From GWF2-38-10 sp964527595 (GTDB lineage: Bacteria; Babelota; Babeliae; Babelales; RVW-14), in the NCBI GenBank assembly GCA_964527595.1, contig CAZGPI010000004.1, positions 1 through 64,000 of the forward strand: DNA of 64,000 bases. The letters run 5' to 3'. The notes beneath the pieces were generated by a model, which saw only the letters and a list, made by a program, of their open reading frames with translations, was not told the origin of the DNA and did not search any database. Positions 1-9,396 of this stretch are shown here, piece by piece (the stretch's first letter is position 1; every line of letters starts with the position of its first letter). A program made the position numbers and the translations under genes.

Positions 1-1121
1 CTCCAACGATACGCGCAAGCAGCTATCAAATAGTAATGAATCGTACAACAAGTAACGCAGTTGTTCAAATCTATGCAGAATTAACGCAACTCGACCTAGC
101 AGCTGATGGAAACATTATAAATTCAGCACTTGATGACCTTTATGTTAAATACCGAACAAGCAGCAATCTCATCGTGTACAATGGTGGAATCCTCGCACAG
201 CACTATATTGTTTCAGAAAATACTGAATCAATTAACAATATGCGTTACATCAAAAAAGGATTTACCATACCAACCGGAAAGACATTGATACTTAATACTC
301 CATTGCGTGTATCAGGCAATCTAAACTTTGGTGCCGGAACCTTGCAACTCGATGGTGATCTTACGCTTGGTTCAGATGCATACTTAACATCAGGCGGTAT
401 AATCAAGGGCGAAGGAAATACTCTTCTATTAACTTCAAGTTTTGTCATCCCATCAAATAGCCGATTAAAGATAACCAGCAATATGGTAATTGATGGACAA
501 GGCAACAACCTGGTAATTGGGCAAGGCGCCAAGCTGATTGTTGATCCTTCAATTTCGGTAACAATACGCAACACAAACTGGTTCAATAGCAATTCGGCGC
601 CGCACCTTGAAATGCGTGCCGACACATCAAGCCTGACCCTCGATAATGTGAACATGGCATTTGACAGAAACTTCAGCTTCACTCAAGGCCGCTTGTTTAT
701 CGACAACGATGTTATGGTAACCGGAACAAACACCTTTGCTTATTCATCCATGAAACCACTTTATATTGAACCGTTTGCAACATTACGTTTTGATATCGGC
801 ACAACATTTAGCTTCAGTCCAAATGAATCTGGTCCCCATACCGCAACTGAGCGTGATCTGTTAAGGCTCGTTGATCGTAGCTCACAACTCTACTTTGATG
901 GTTGTACAATCAACTTACCAGACGCCGGCATGCGCTTAACACGCGGTACAATATGCTTTGACAACAAGATCATCGTTAATGGAAACACAATAGACATAGA
1001 TGATGCACACAGCTTTGAATTGGGTGACGGAATCTCGAGTGAAACAGACGTTGAGATAAAAGTCCTCAGCGGAGCAAATGTAATTGTCGATGGTCTTATG
1101 TACCATCATCCAGCCGCTTAA
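1..1121 (+). CDS. Beta-helix-like surface/secreted protein, C-terminal part (5' partial)
   Basis: The reading frame is open to the left edge of the window (from base 3), so the first internal ATG at 36 is probably not the start and the protein continues upstream. What is visible is about 370 residues of short alternating hydrophobic strands rich in N, G, T, S and D, with recurring phrases such as GNLNFGAGTLQLDGDLTLG and GQGNNLVIGQGAKLIVD. This periodicity is typical of right-handed parallel beta-helix exoproteins and adhesins. No catalytic motif is recognisable and no C-terminal membrane anchor is seen. A strong terminator follows directly. Function is unknown; surface exposure is inferred from the repeat style only. 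Confidence 0.7.
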   Translation, partial: PTIRASSYQIVMNRTTSNAVVQIYAELTQLDLAADGNIINSALDDLYVKYRTSSNLIVYNGGILAQHYIVSENTESINNMRYIKKGFTIPTGKTLILNTPLRVSGNLNFGAGTLQLDGDLTLGSDAYLTSGGIIKGEGNTLLLTSSFVIPSNSRLKITSNMVIDGQGNNLVIGQGAKLIVDPSISVTIRNTNWFNSNSAPHLEMRADTSSLTLDNVNMAFDRNFSFTQGRLFIDNDVMVTGTNTFAYSSMKPLYIEPFATLRFDIGTTFSFSPNESGPHTATERDLLRLVDRSSQLYFDGCTINLPDAGMRLTRGTICFDNKIIVNGNTIDIDDAHSFELGDGISSETDVEIKVLSGANVIVDGLMYHHPAA

Positions 1122-1141
1122 TAACGTTTAAGGAGAAAAGG

Positions 1142-1170
1142 AAAGGGGCCCGAAAATTCGGGCCCCTTTT
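1142..1170 (+). terminator. Rho-independent terminator after the beta-helix gene
   Basis: A 13-bp perfect stem (1142-1154 with 1157-1169, core GGGGCCCG/CGGGCCCC) is followed by a T run. The stem also starts with an A run, so it can serve the convergent transaldolase-family gene as well. Confidence 0.85.
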
Positions 1171-1197
1171 ACATATGATTCAAAAACTATTCAATTA

Positions 1198-1857
1198 TTA
1201 TTCAAATAAGCTCTTGCGCCCAAGCTTTTTCCAATCGTTATCAAACAATTCAACTCCGCGATCGGTTAATGGATGCTTGATCCCTTGTTCAATAACTCCA
1301 GGGGGTAATGTTACAATATCAACACCAGCATATGCTGCGCGGCGCCAATGGAAAACGGACCGAATTGATGCGGCCAAAATCTCAGCCTCAAATTCGTAAT
1401 TTCTTTTAATCTCAATCATATCCTCAACTACTTCCATGCCATCTTCCCCAATATCATCCCAACGCCCAACAAAAGGAGAGATGTAGGTTACGCCAATCTT
1501 AGCCATCAATAATGCCTGAATATCAGAAAAAACAAGGGTCGCGTTTATCTTTACCCCTTCTTGAACCAGTTTACTCATAACGGGCAAATACTCCTGAAGA
1601 CAAGGAATCTTTACGACCACGTTCTTGGCAAATGCGGCGATTTCTTTGGCTTGTCTATAAACCGCTTCAGGGTCCTTTTCAACCACCTCAATGCTCACCG
1701 GCCCAGGAACCATGGCGCAAATATCCAATAACACTTGCTTTGGACTTGCTCCTTCTTTACTTAATAGTGATGGATTGGTCGTTACACCATCAATAAGTCC
1801 GGTCGGCAACCATTTTTTGATAACATCACGATTGGCGGTATCTAAAAATATCTTCAT
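1198..1857 (-). CDS. fsa: Fructose-6-phosphate aldolase / transaldolase-like protein
   Basis: This 219-residue TIM-barrel enzyme belongs to the small transaldolase/TalC/FSA family, whose members are about 215-220 residues. The N-terminus MKIFLDTANRDVI, the TTNPSLL motif near residue 26, the Schiff-base lysine in VVVKIPC (about K83), and SPFVGRWDDIGEDG are all family signatures. It either cleaves fructose 6-phosphate to dihydroxyacetone and glyceraldehyde 3-phosphate, or acts as transaldolase in the non-oxidative pentose phosphate pathway. The second role fits the transketolase at 10.2 kb. A GGGGA ribosome binding site lies about 7 nt before the ATG. The sequence alone does not separate the two activities. 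Confidence 0.9.
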   Translation of the reverse strand: MKIFLDTANRDVIKKWLPTGLIDGVTTNPSLLSKEGASPKQVLLDICAMVPGPVSIEVVEKDPEAVYRQAKEIAAFAKNVVVKIPCLQEYLPVMSKLVQEGVKINATLVFSDIQALLMAKIGVTYISPFVGRWDDIGEDGMEVVEDMIEIKRNYEFEAEILAASIRSVFHWRRAAYAGVDIVTLPPGVIEQGIKHPLTDRGVELFDNDWKKLGRKSLFE

Positions 1858-1965
1858 AGCTAATCCCCTTTACTAAACTTTATTTATGAACTAATTTGAC
1901 GATGTATTTAAGGTAGCGACCCAAAAACAATATGTCTACCCCTTTAACCGAGGAATCAAATCGCC

Positions 1966-2400
1966 ATGAAAATCCACCCAATAATCACTATCATGATGTT
2001 GTTTAGCACTAACTGCTTTGGCATGCTCACTGGTACTAGCCGTCAATCATCCGCACCCATCGAAGTCAAAATAGTACGAGAACTAAACTCAATATTCAAC
2101 CTGCCTGAATACCCAGGGGTATCTCCTATACAACCTATTACTAAAACATTTCCTCAATTACTCAGAATTAATGAATTCGATGAATTCCTTACATACTTAA
2201 AACAATACTATCCTATCGAAATATTAGAAGATAAAAAAAATCAAGAAGAGATCAAAAAGTATCATGTTGAAATTCTAAAACAAAGCGATTCTGAGGTAAG
2301 AATACCAACCGAGACAAGAACCGTTGAAACACCAATGACCCAACAGGCAAAAGAGCACATCTTGTATCTTATTTTATTTTTAAAAACACTTACGCAATAG
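1966..2400 (+). CDS. Small secreted protein of unknown function
   Basis: The 144-residue product begins with a probable Sec signal peptide (MKIHPIITIMMLFSTNCFG). The mature part is polar and helix-rich, with a Y/P/K/E-rich middle and a hydrophobic end (ILYLILFLKTL). I do not recognise the family. It is the first of three small secreted-protein genes in a row on the plus strand, but shows no clear similarity to the next two. A GAGGA stretch lies upstream of the ATG. Confidence 0.7.
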   Translation: MKIHPIITIMMLFSTNCFGMLTGTSRQSSAPIEVKIVRELNSIFNLPEYPGVSPIQPITKTFPQLLRINEFDEFLTYLKQYYPIEILEDKKNQEEIKKYHVEILKQSDSEVRIPTETRTVETPMTQQAKEHILYLILFLKTLTQ

Positions 2401-2517
2401 CATTCCTCTAATACTAAGCATCGAAATGCCTATTTAGCTTTTCCCTTGTCTTTGCTGTATATCCTTTGCTATTGTTTATATAGTGAAATAAAAGAAGTTA
2501 TTTCAAAGTTTGGGGGA

Positions 2518-2979
2518 ATGGTGGAAAACAATTTACGTATCATTAAATTATCTTCATTTATCGTTGGGGTCTTTTGCGTTATATCAATCTTTTCGCCATC
2601 TAGAATCGTAGCCGCAGAACCAACACTTTCGCAAGAACAATATGATTTGATCACCAAAGAATATCAGGCCCTCGCCAGATTCAACTATCAGTCAATTGAG
2701 TGGCAAGAGATCCTGGATCTATATGTTTTTGAAAACCATAGTAAAATTTTCACAACAACAATAATGCCCGGCGTCTCTGCCTGCAGTTCAACCAAGTTTT
2801 ACGAACATTTTTTCCCCGAAGCATCATTTCCAAAGCGTGTTCTTCTTCTTTATTTAATCATAAGACTCATTACTACAAAAAAGCTGCCACTTTACACTCC
2901 ACCAACTTGTCACCACGGCTACTGGCATGAATATGAGGATCTGCAAGAAAAATTTCAGCCGCCTCTATTATCATGGTAG
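2518..2979 (+). CDS. Small secreted protein, member of a local paralogous pair (upstream copy)
   Basis: The frame can be extended to a TTG at 2446, but ATG 2518 is preferred. It follows a GGGGGA ribosome binding site, and the product then starts with a normal signal peptide (MVENNLRIIKLSSFIVGVF...RIVAAEP). The 153-residue protein aligns by eye with its downstream neighbour: SQEQYDLITKEY with PEEQYNIIADAY, EWQEILDLYV with DWKQILKKYI, FPKRVLLLYLIIRLI with LTKRSFLFLIILNLI, and KKLPLY with QILPLC. The family is not recognised. It may be a small effector or an envelope protein expanded by duplication. Confidence 0.75.
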   Translation: MVENNLRIIKLSSFIVGVFCVISIFSPSRIVAAEPTLSQEQYDLITKEYQALARFNYQSIEWQEILDLYVFENHSKIFTTTIMPGVSACSSTKFYEHFFPEASFPKRVLLLYLIIRLITTKKLPLYTPPTCHHGYWHEYEDLQEKFQPPLLSW

Positions 2980-3074
2980 AATTAGCTCAAAAATAACCTA
3001 ATCTAATTTTTTTTTCGCCAGAAAGCTCCCCCTATCACCGGAAATCAACTATGGATTTAAATAAAGGAGGTAGC

Positions 3075-3476
3075 ATGAAATTATTACCACCTATATTAGG
3101 AATCGTTTTCTTTTTATCATTATCTTCAATAGTAAAAATTTCTGCGATGGAAGACTTTGTATTATCAGAATCAATCCCAGAAGAACAATACAACATCATT
3201 GCTGATGCTTACATAAAAAATGACGAGCTCAACAAAAAAACAAGCGAAGGTGATTGGAAACAAATATTAAAAAAATATATTGATGATAGGCATGATAAAA
3301 TCTATGCAATCGACTCAACAACAAAAAGCTCTCGATATATTTCAACACAATGCTACATACAGTATTTCGCACAAGATTTTCTTACAAAACGTTCATTTCT
3401 TTTTTTAATAATTCTGAATCTCATAGAGGCTCAAATTTTGCCACTGTGTGTAAGAGTCGAACTTCCAAGAACATAA
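3075..3476 (+). CDS. Small secreted protein, member of a local paralogous pair (downstream copy)
   Basis: A perfect AAAGGAGG ribosome binding site about 5 nt upstream selects ATG 3075 over the in-frame ATG 3051. The 133-residue product has a signal peptide (MKLLPPILGIVFFLSLSSI...ISAMED). Its mature part parallels the preceding gene in the spacing of the EEQYN, DWKQIL, TQCYIQYFAQ and KRSFLFLII segments. The central part is lysine/aspartate rich. No known domain is recognised. It ends just before a shared terminator and is convergent with leuS. Confidence 0.75.
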   Translation: MKLLPPILGIVFFLSLSSIVKISAMEDFVLSESIPEEQYNIIADAYIKNDELNKKTSEGDWKQILKKYIDDRHDKIYAIDSTTKSSRYISTQCYIQYFAQDFLTKRSFLFLIILNLIEAQILPLCVRVELPRT

Positions 3477-3488
3477 TTTGAATTGCTT

Positions 3489-3514
3489 AAGGGCGGTATA
3501 AAAACCGCCCTTTA
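3489..3514. terminator. Bidirectional terminator between the secreted-protein gene and leuS
   Basis: The stem AAGGGCGGT/ACCGCCCTT (3489-3497 with 3504-3512) lies between two convergent genes. Short A and T runs flank it, so it can stop transcription from both sides. Confidence 0.75.
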
Positions 3515-3521
3515 ATATCAC

Positions 3522-5972
3522 TTATTTAACAACAAAACTAATCAATCGATCGGGCACAAAAATTACCTTAACAATAGATTTATCTTGTAACCATTGAGAT
3601 ATCTGTTTTTTCGCTTCAGGCTCAACAACGTCCTGCTTAAATCCCTTGGCCATTGTAATAGTTGCCCGCAACTTACCATTCACCTGAATAGCAATTTCAA
3701 CGTCATTAACCTGTGCAAGAATCTGGTCAACTTCAGGCCATGAACAATTTTCTAATTGCTTGCCAATCAAACGCTCAAGTAATTCTGATGCAAAATGCGG
3801 GACCATTAACGACAACGAGACTAATAGCTTCTCCATTATCTCATGGTCAAAAACCATTTTGCCACTCTCAACATCATTCAAAAATTCCATGACCGAGGCA
3901 ACGGCAGTATTTGGCTTAAAGTCATTAATGCGTTCCTGATATGCTTTTAGGAATCGATGAAAGCGTTTTTGAACATCAAGCTCAGCCTTTTGGCCAACTG
4001 GCAACAAGCGAGCAGGGTTATTCAGATATGCCCATAAGCGCTTAAGGAAGTTGTGCACACCTTTAATCGAATCTGATTGCCATTCGGTATCAAGTTCAGG
4101 TGGACCCATAAATAACATGTACATACGTAATGTGTCAGAACCCATAAGGTCAACCATATCATCTGGATTTACGACATTACCTTTGGACTTTGACATCTTT
4201 TCAACACGTCCGGTAAGTGTTGATTTCATGCATACCATTCCCTGATTAAACAGTTGTTTAAATGGTTCATCGAATGAAAGATGTCCAAGATCGTATAATA
4301 CTTTAACGTAAAAACGTGCATATAAAAGATGAAGAATCGCGTGTTCTATCCCACCAATATACAAATCAACCGGCAGCCAATGCTTCATATCTTCTTGTGT
4401 AAATGGCTTATCAGTCAACGTTGGGTTTGGATAACGCAAAAAGTACCAACAAGAGCCTGCCCATTGAGGCATCGTATTTGTTTCGCGTTTAGCCGCACCG
4501 CCACATTTTGGACATGTAGTATTAACCCACCAATCAATCCCAGCCAATGGTGACTCGCCAGTCCCGGTTGGCTGATAATTTTCAACCTCTGGCAATGCGA
4601 TAGGCAATTGATCTTCAGGTACCGGCACCACCCCACACGATGGGCAATGGACTAAAGGTATCGGTTCACCCCAATAACGTTGGCGTGAAAATACCCAATC
4701 ACGTAATTTATATGTTACATGGGCCGCAGCCTTACCCGTCTCAGCCAAAAGTTCAACGATCTTTTTTGCGCCTTCTGTTTTGGCATCAAGCCCATCAAAC
4801 TGACCGGCATTAATCATGCATCCATTATCAACATATGCTTTAATTAAAAGACCATTTTGGTCATAGAAGCCGTTAGATGGCTCATAGGATTTAACAACTT
4901 CTCTTATTGGAAGATTATATTTTTTAGCAAAATCAAAGTCACGATCATCATGCGCCGGCACACCCATGACAATCCCTGTGCCATAATTTTTGAGCACATA
5001 GTCTGCCAAATAAACAGGAACTTTATCACCGGTTAAAGGGTTAATAGCATAACTACCAGTAAAAATACCGGTTCGGTCCTGAGTTCCAGATGTTCGATCA
5101 AGATCGGTTCGTTTTGCTATTTCTGCCTGATATGAGATAACGGCTTGGCGTTGATCATCAGTTATTAGACCAGCAACCAATTCATGGTCGGGTGCCATCG
5201 CCACAAAGGTAACCCCTGGTAAAGTGTCTGGACGAGTGGTAAAAACATTAAATGGCAGGCCGTCCTTGTCCATGGTGAATATTATTTTTGCACCAGTGCT
5301 CTTACCAATCCAGTTCTCTTGCATCAACTTAACTTTTTCTGGCCAGTCTAATTTTTTAAGCCCATCAAGCAATTTTTCTGCGTAATCGGTGATCCTGAGT
5401 ATCCATTGGCGGATTGGTTTTTGCGTAGTCTGGGTACCACATCGCTCGCAACACCCTCCAACAACTTCTTCATTAGCCAACCCCGTCAAACACTTTGGGC
5501 ACCAATTTATTGGCTTGCTTTCTTGATATGCAAGGCCAGCATTATACATTTGTAAGAAAATCCACTGAGTCCACTTATAGTAAGAAGGATCGGTAGTATT
5601 AACTTCTTTGGACCAGTCATAAATAGAGCCGATGTATTCAAGTTGCCGTTTAAAGTTTTCTATGTTTTTAGCCGTGCCTATTTTTGGGTGAATGCCCTTT
5701 TTAATGGCATCGTTTTCAGCTGGTAATCCAAAGGCATCCCAGCCCATAGGATGAAGAACATCGTAACCTTGCAACAATTTTGAACGCGCGTAAATATCTG
5801 AAAGCACATAACCCTTCCAGTGGCCAACGTGCAAACCAGAACCAGAAGGATAGGGAAACATATCTAAGCAATAAAATTTTTTCTTTGAGTGATCATTTTT
5901 TGTTCTATAGTAAGGATTTTTGCGCCAATTATCGCGCCACTTTTGTTCGATAACCTTAAATTCGTAACTCAT
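3522..5972 (-). CDS. leuS: Leucyl-tRNA synthetase
   Basis: This class I aminoacyl-tRNA synthetase charges tRNA-Leu. The HIGH-type motif appears as HVGH (about residues 48-51) after YPSGSG, and KMSKSKGNV is present in the C-terminal half. Zinc-like cysteine pairs (CPKC...CERC and CPSC...CPKC) and the CP1 editing region with TRPDTLPG and GVPAHDDRD are visible. The frame runs on upstream to 6047, but that extension crosses a repeat element. The start at 5972 (MSYEFKVIEQKW) has an AAGGAAG ribosome binding site and gives 816 residues, slightly shorter than typical bacterial LeuRS. Confidence 0.97.
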   Translation of the reverse strand: MSYEFKVIEQKWRDNWRKNPYYRTKNDHSKKKFYCLDMFPYPSGSGLHVGHWKGYVLSDIYARSKLLQGYDVLHPMGWDAFGLPAENDAIKKGIHPKIGTAKNIENFKRQLEYIGSIYDWSKEVNTTDPSYYKWTQWIFLQMYNAGLAYQESKPINWCPKCLTGLANEEVVGGCCERCGTQTTQKPIRQWILRITDYAEKLLDGLKKLDWPEKVKLMQENWIGKSTGAKIIFTMDKDGLPFNVFTTRPDTLPGVTFVAMAPDHELVAGLITDDQRQAVISYQAEIAKRTDLDRTSGTQDRTGIFTGSYAINPLTGDKVPVYLADYVLKNYGTGIVMGVPAHDDRDFDFAKKYNLPIREVVKSYEPSNGFYDQNGLLIKAYVDNGCMINAGQFDGLDAKTEGAKKIVELLAETGKAAAHVTYKLRDWVFSRQRYWGEPIPLVHCPSCGVVPVPEDQLPIALPEVENYQPTGTGESPLAGIDWWVNTTCPKCGGAAKRETNTMPQWAGSCWYFLRYPNPTLTDKPFTQEDMKHWLPVDLYIGGIEHAILHLLYARFYVKVLYDLGHLSFDEPFKQLFNQGMVCMKSTLTGRVEKMSKSKGNVVNPDDMVDLMGSDTLRMYMLFMGPPELDTEWQSDSIKGVHNFLKRLWAYLNNPARLLPVGQKAELDVQKRFHRFLKAYQERINDFKPNTAVASVMEFLNDVESGKMVFDHEIMEKLLVSLSLMVPHFASELLERLIGKQLENCSWPEVDQILAQVNDVEIAIQVNGKLRATITMAKGFKQDVVEPEAKKQISQWLQDKSIVKVIFVPDRLISFVVK

Positions 5973-6322
5973 AAATCTTCCTTTATCAGGGAGGGGCGGG
6001 AGGGAACGGCCCGCGCTATTAAATTCCCACTCAGATTGAACAAACACGTGGGATTAGTATAGCAAAAATGTTGTTTTGTTCCTAAAACAACCGCAATCGC
6101 AAAAACTCTCGGCCAACAATTTCTTTATCGTTTTTTCCACGAAACCCATTATCAAACCAAAGACCAAAACGTCTGATTTTTACGACATTAATTGACAAAT
6201 AAGAAATATATTGATTCCGGAAAGCCTAATGCGTTAGTCTAAAGCTAGTAAGGGGTACTAGGGACAATAAAAACTGCATACCGTCACAGGAATGCACTTC
6301 TAACGCTTAACTAGGGGGGATT
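5973..6322. other. Intergenic region between divergent leuS and the first C11 peptidase gene
   Basis: This 350-nt gap holds the repeat at 5988-6014 and must hold two divergent promoters. Apart from the repeat I see only AT-rich sequence. A TTGACA hexamer lies near 6194, but without a convincing -10 partner. No small gene or RNA is supported. Confidence 0.5.
5988..6014 (+). repeat. 27-nt GC-rich hairpin repeat, type B, copy 1
   Basis: This sequence is identical to 10064-10090 and to the reverse complement of 23425-23451. It consists of AGGGAGGG followed by an imperfect hairpin GCGGG-A-GGGAACG-G-CCCGC. An ATTAAATTCC stretch follows, resembling the one after copy 2. It lies just upstream of the leuS start and has no visible inverted partner. 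Confidence 0.9.
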
Positions 6323-7687
6323 ATGGAAAAGGGATTTATGGGAGCTTCTCGTGTTTCTCGGATAATTAATTTACTAATGTTAAATATTGCCTTACTGTTT
6401 ACAGGAAGCTTACATGCTCTTGCTGAATGGACGGTACTTGTTTATGCCCAAGCAAACAACAACCTATCTCAATATGCTGAAAAAAACTTCTCAGATATGG
6501 CATCGATTGGCTCAGCAGACAATCTAAATATTTTAGTCGAATGGCACCAACCAAGCAAGCCAGGTGCATGGCGTTACAAAATCGATAAAGGCAAGATGAC
6601 CTTTGATGCATGTGTAGCAAAAGAATCGGATGGCAATAACCCTCAGGACTTAGTTAACGCAATGCAGTGGGCCGTCAGCAAATATCCGGCCAAAAAATAC
6701 TCACTCGTTTTATGGGATCATGGAATTGGCATTCTCGACCCTGCTTGGGGAAAATACCGCCCATGGAGTAGCCAAAAAAGCCTTGTTAACCAAATAGCAG
6801 TAAAAGACAACCCACGCATTCAAATCAACGGGCTCACCGTTAAACCACACCACCAAAAAACAATAGCTAAAAACGGTTCTCTCGCAAAAAATGGTCGAGC
6901 TAAGGCCGGCACAGACCTTACTCGTGGAATATTATTTAACGAGCAAAGCAGAACATATATGACCAACCAACACCTTTCGGCCGCTCTTTCGGAAATTAAA
7001 ACCTCGGTCCTAGGTGGCAAAAAAATTGATATAATCGGCATGGATGCCTGTTTGATGGCCATGGTCGAAATTGGTTATCAAGCAAAAAACTATGCTGATA
7101 TTCTTGTTGCCTCAGAAGAAGTTGAATTGGCCCAAGGGTGGCACTATTCTTCATTTTTGCAGTTACTCAAAAACGGAACACTTTCACCAATTCAATTGGC
7201 TCAAAGTATTGTACAAACATACGAGCTTTACTATAAAGAACGGGTACAGTTTTTTACCCAATCAGCAATCAACTTAAATAATATGGATATACTTAAAGAC
7301 AGTCTGGACAATATGGTAACCCTGGCAAAAAAATGTAAAGATGCCAATATGCCCCTTGGCGCAATTATAAAAAAATCACGCTCGACGAGCCTACAATTTA
7401 GCGCACCAAGCTATATCGACCTCCACTCTTTTTTAAGTGAATTTCAAAAAAATCTAACGTCCATAACAATGAGAAGCAATGTGCTCGATGAGCTTAGAAA
7501 ATCGATCGCTATAAGCTCAAACCTTGTAGAATCATCGGTAATCGCACATACGGCAGGACGATCCATCGGTCGCGCAAAAGGCTTATCAATTTACTATCCA
7601 ACATCAGGAATTGATGCCTCATATGCCAAAACCGACTTTGCAAAGGAATCGCTTTGGTTGTGCCTTTTAAATGAATTAGCATCGTAA
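6323..7687 (+). CDS. Secreted clostripain-family (C11) cysteine peptidase, copy 1
   Basis: The 454-residue protein has an N-terminal hydrophobic signal segment (about residues 14-34, ending HALAEW). A C11 caspase-like fold follows: WTVLVYAQANNNL strand, the catalytic His in LVLWDHGIG (H133), and the catalytic Cys in GMDACLMAMVE (C243), then VASEEVELAQGW. Clostripain-type enzymes cleave after basic residues and often self-process. A long Lys/Asn/Gly-rich insert between the two catalytic motifs (about 165-200) could be such a processing site. The neighbouring gene at 7.8 kb and the one at 39.7 kb are paralogues. Secretion makes it a candidate host-interaction or nutrient-scavenging protease. 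Confidence 0.9.
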   Translation: MEKGFMGASRVSRIINLLMLNIALLFTGSLHALAEWTVLVYAQANNNLSQYAEKNFSDMASIGSADNLNILVEWHQPSKPGAWRYKIDKGKMTFDACVAKESDGNNPQDLVNAMQWAVSKYPAKKYSLVLWDHGIGILDPAWGKYRPWSSQKSLVNQIAVKDNPRIQINGLTVKPHHQKTIAKNGSLAKNGRAKAGTDLTRGILFNEQSRTYMTNQHLSAALSEIKTSVLGGKKIDIIGMDACLMAMVEIGYQAKNYADILVASEEVELAQGWHYSSFLQLLKNGTLSPIQLAQSIVQTYELYYKERVQFFTQSAINLNNMDILKDSLDNMVTLAKKCKDANMPLGAIIKKSRSTSLQFSAPSYIDLHSFLSEFQKNLTSITMRSNVLDELRKSIAISSNLVESSVIAHTAGRSIGRAKGLSIYYPTSGIDASYAKTDFAKESLWLCLLNELAS

Positions 7688-7714
7688 TAAAGTATCCCCA
7701 CATTCCCAATTCCC

Positions 7715-7749
7715 AGGCTTGACGAGTCATATCGTCAAGCCTTTTTTTT
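7715..7749 (+). terminator. Rho-independent terminator after the first C11 peptidase
   Basis: An 11-bp perfect stem AGGCTTGACGA/TCGTCAAGCCT with a 6-nt loop is followed directly by eight T. Confidence 0.95.
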
Positions 7750-7848
7750 GTTCCTTTTCCTACTCCTTGATTTTCATTTTTCGTTTATTTTATCTTTAGG
7801 ATAATTCGTTAATTTTTTGTAACACGTCCAATGACAAGGAGCTCAATA

Positions 7849-9207
7849 ATGCTGAATTTTTCTTCTGTTCATTCACGATTTTTAACCGTCATCATTCTCT
7901 TATTAACACATCTATGTTCCGCAAAAGTAGCAACACCAGCAGCCTGGACGATACTCACCTACATCCAAGCAGACAATAACCTTGCTCCTTATGCCAACTA
8001 TAATATTAGGGATATGGAAGTAGCGATCGCAGGGCACAAGGAAACTGCTAGCCAAATCAACCTCCTTGTTCAATGGGACCAACCACAAAACAATAAAACC
8101 TGGCGCTATCGAGTAACGCCAAACGGACGCATTGAAGATGAATCTGTGAGTCAAGAAATGGGCATTGCCCCCGCACAAGAAATTATCGACTCAATGAAAT
8201 GGGTAACCAGAAAATACTCGGCCCAACATTATGCGCTTATTTTATGGAATCATGGAAGCGGCGTTGAAGACTACAGATTAAGCTTTCCTCAATTTCCAAA
8301 AGTTCTTCGTGCTCGGCTCGGCAGCTCTTGGCTCATGCCGCCAGGAATTTTAAATGAATCACGCGGAATATTGTACGATGATTCACAAAAAACCTGCTTA
8401 ACCAATCAAGGACTTTCAACGGCACTAACCGGAGTCAAGAAAGCGATTGGAAAAAATTTAGATATTCTCGGTATGGATGCTTGCCTAATGGCCATGGTTG
8501 AAATTGCCTATCAAATTAAGGATAGCGTTGATATTCTCGTCGCCTCTGAAGAAACCGAACCTGGCACCGGTTGGGCATATTCAGGATTCTTATCGCCGGT
8601 AGCTGAAGCTCCATCAATCTTTACGCCAACGCTTTTGGCCCAAAATATTGTTAATGCATATGGCCAATTTTATAAGCCAGAAGATCCAGACTACTCACTT
8701 TCGGCTATTTCGATAAACAAAATTAATGCCCTTAAAACAAATATTGATCTGGTGGTCGCGCAAATCGCTGCGTGCAAAAAATTAGCACAATCGGACATCA
8801 AAGATAAAGTCATTAAAGCCCGACGAGCATCTCAAACATTCACGATTGATAGCTATGTTGACCTTTATTCTTTTTACACCGAACTTAAAAAACAATGCAC
8901 TAAATCTGCCCCCAAATCGGCTAAGATTCTTGATCGAATCACCAATCCAAAAGTAACCATAACAACTCGCTATAAAAAATCGCTCCAAGACCTTACGACA
9001 ACTCTTACCAATGGTTTAAAACAAATCAAGCAAGTTGTGTTTGCCAATACTGTCGGCTCAGGCGTTCCAGAAGCTTATGGTATCGCAATTTACTACCCAA
9101 ACACGCGAGACTCAACGGCGGCAATTCATTCATCATATCTAAAAACTAATTTTGCCAAAGAATCAAAATGGCTACCATTCATTAAGGAATATCGATCAGC
9201 TAAATAA
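7849..9207 (+). CDS. Secreted clostripain-family (C11) cysteine peptidase, copy 2
   Basis: The start at 7849 is chosen because AAGGAG sits 7 nt upstream; an earlier in-frame ATG at 7831 precedes that site. The product has 452 residues. A signal peptide (about residues 5-26) is followed by AAWTILTYIQADNNL, the catalytic His in LILWNHGSG (about H135) and the catalytic Cys in GMDACLMAMVE (about C212), then VASEETEPGTGW. Similarity to the upstream copy runs the whole length, so the pair arose by tandem duplication. Each copy has its own terminator, so they are probably transcribed separately. Confidence 0.9.
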   Translation: MLNFSSVHSRFLTVIILLLTHLCSAKVATPAAWTILTYIQADNNLAPYANYNIRDMEVAIAGHKETASQINLLVQWDQPQNNKTWRYRVTPNGRIEDESVSQEMGIAPAQEIIDSMKWVTRKYSAQHYALILWNHGSGVEDYRLSFPQFPKVLRARLGSSWLMPPGILNESRGILYDDSQKTCLTNQGLSTALTGVKKAIGKNLDILGMDACLMAMVEIAYQIKDSVDILVASEETEPGTGWAYSGFLSPVAEAPSIFTPTLLAQNIVNAYGQFYKPEDPDYSLSAISINKINALKTNIDLVVAQIAACKKLAQSDIKDKVIKARRASQTFTIDSYVDLYSFYTELKKQCTKSAPKSAKILDRITNPKVTITTRYKKSLQDLTTTLTNGLKQIKQVVFANTVGSGVPEAYGIAIYYPNTRDSTAAIHSSYLKTNFAKESKWLPFIKEYRSAK

Positions 9208-9223
9208 GCATCAAAGACTTTGC

Positions 9224-9254
9224 GGGGGTGGCGTATTAAATACACCACCCCCCT
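9224..9254 (+). terminator. Terminator after the second C11 peptidase
   Basis: The hairpin pairs GGGGGTGG (9224-9231) with CCACCCCC (9245-9252), with an inner GTAT/ATAC pairing and a short T run. Confidence 0.75.
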
Positions 9255-9306
9255 TTCTCATTTTTTCACAAATTTTCTTCAAAATTAAGGCCTAAAAAAA
9301 CCCGGG

Positions 9307-9334
9307 TGGACTTTTGGTGCAAAAATTTTATACT
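9307..9334 (+). promoter_or_regulatory. Possible sigma70 promoter of the Nudix gene
   Basis: TGGACT at 9307 and TATACT at 9329 are separated by 16 nt, about 60 nt before the Nudix start. The -10 is good and the -35 is imperfect. Confidence 0.4.
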
Positions 9335-9396
9335 CATTTTGCTTTTAAATTCAATTGTCAGCAATTCTCTAACAGCCTGTCACCAAAGGAATCTTT

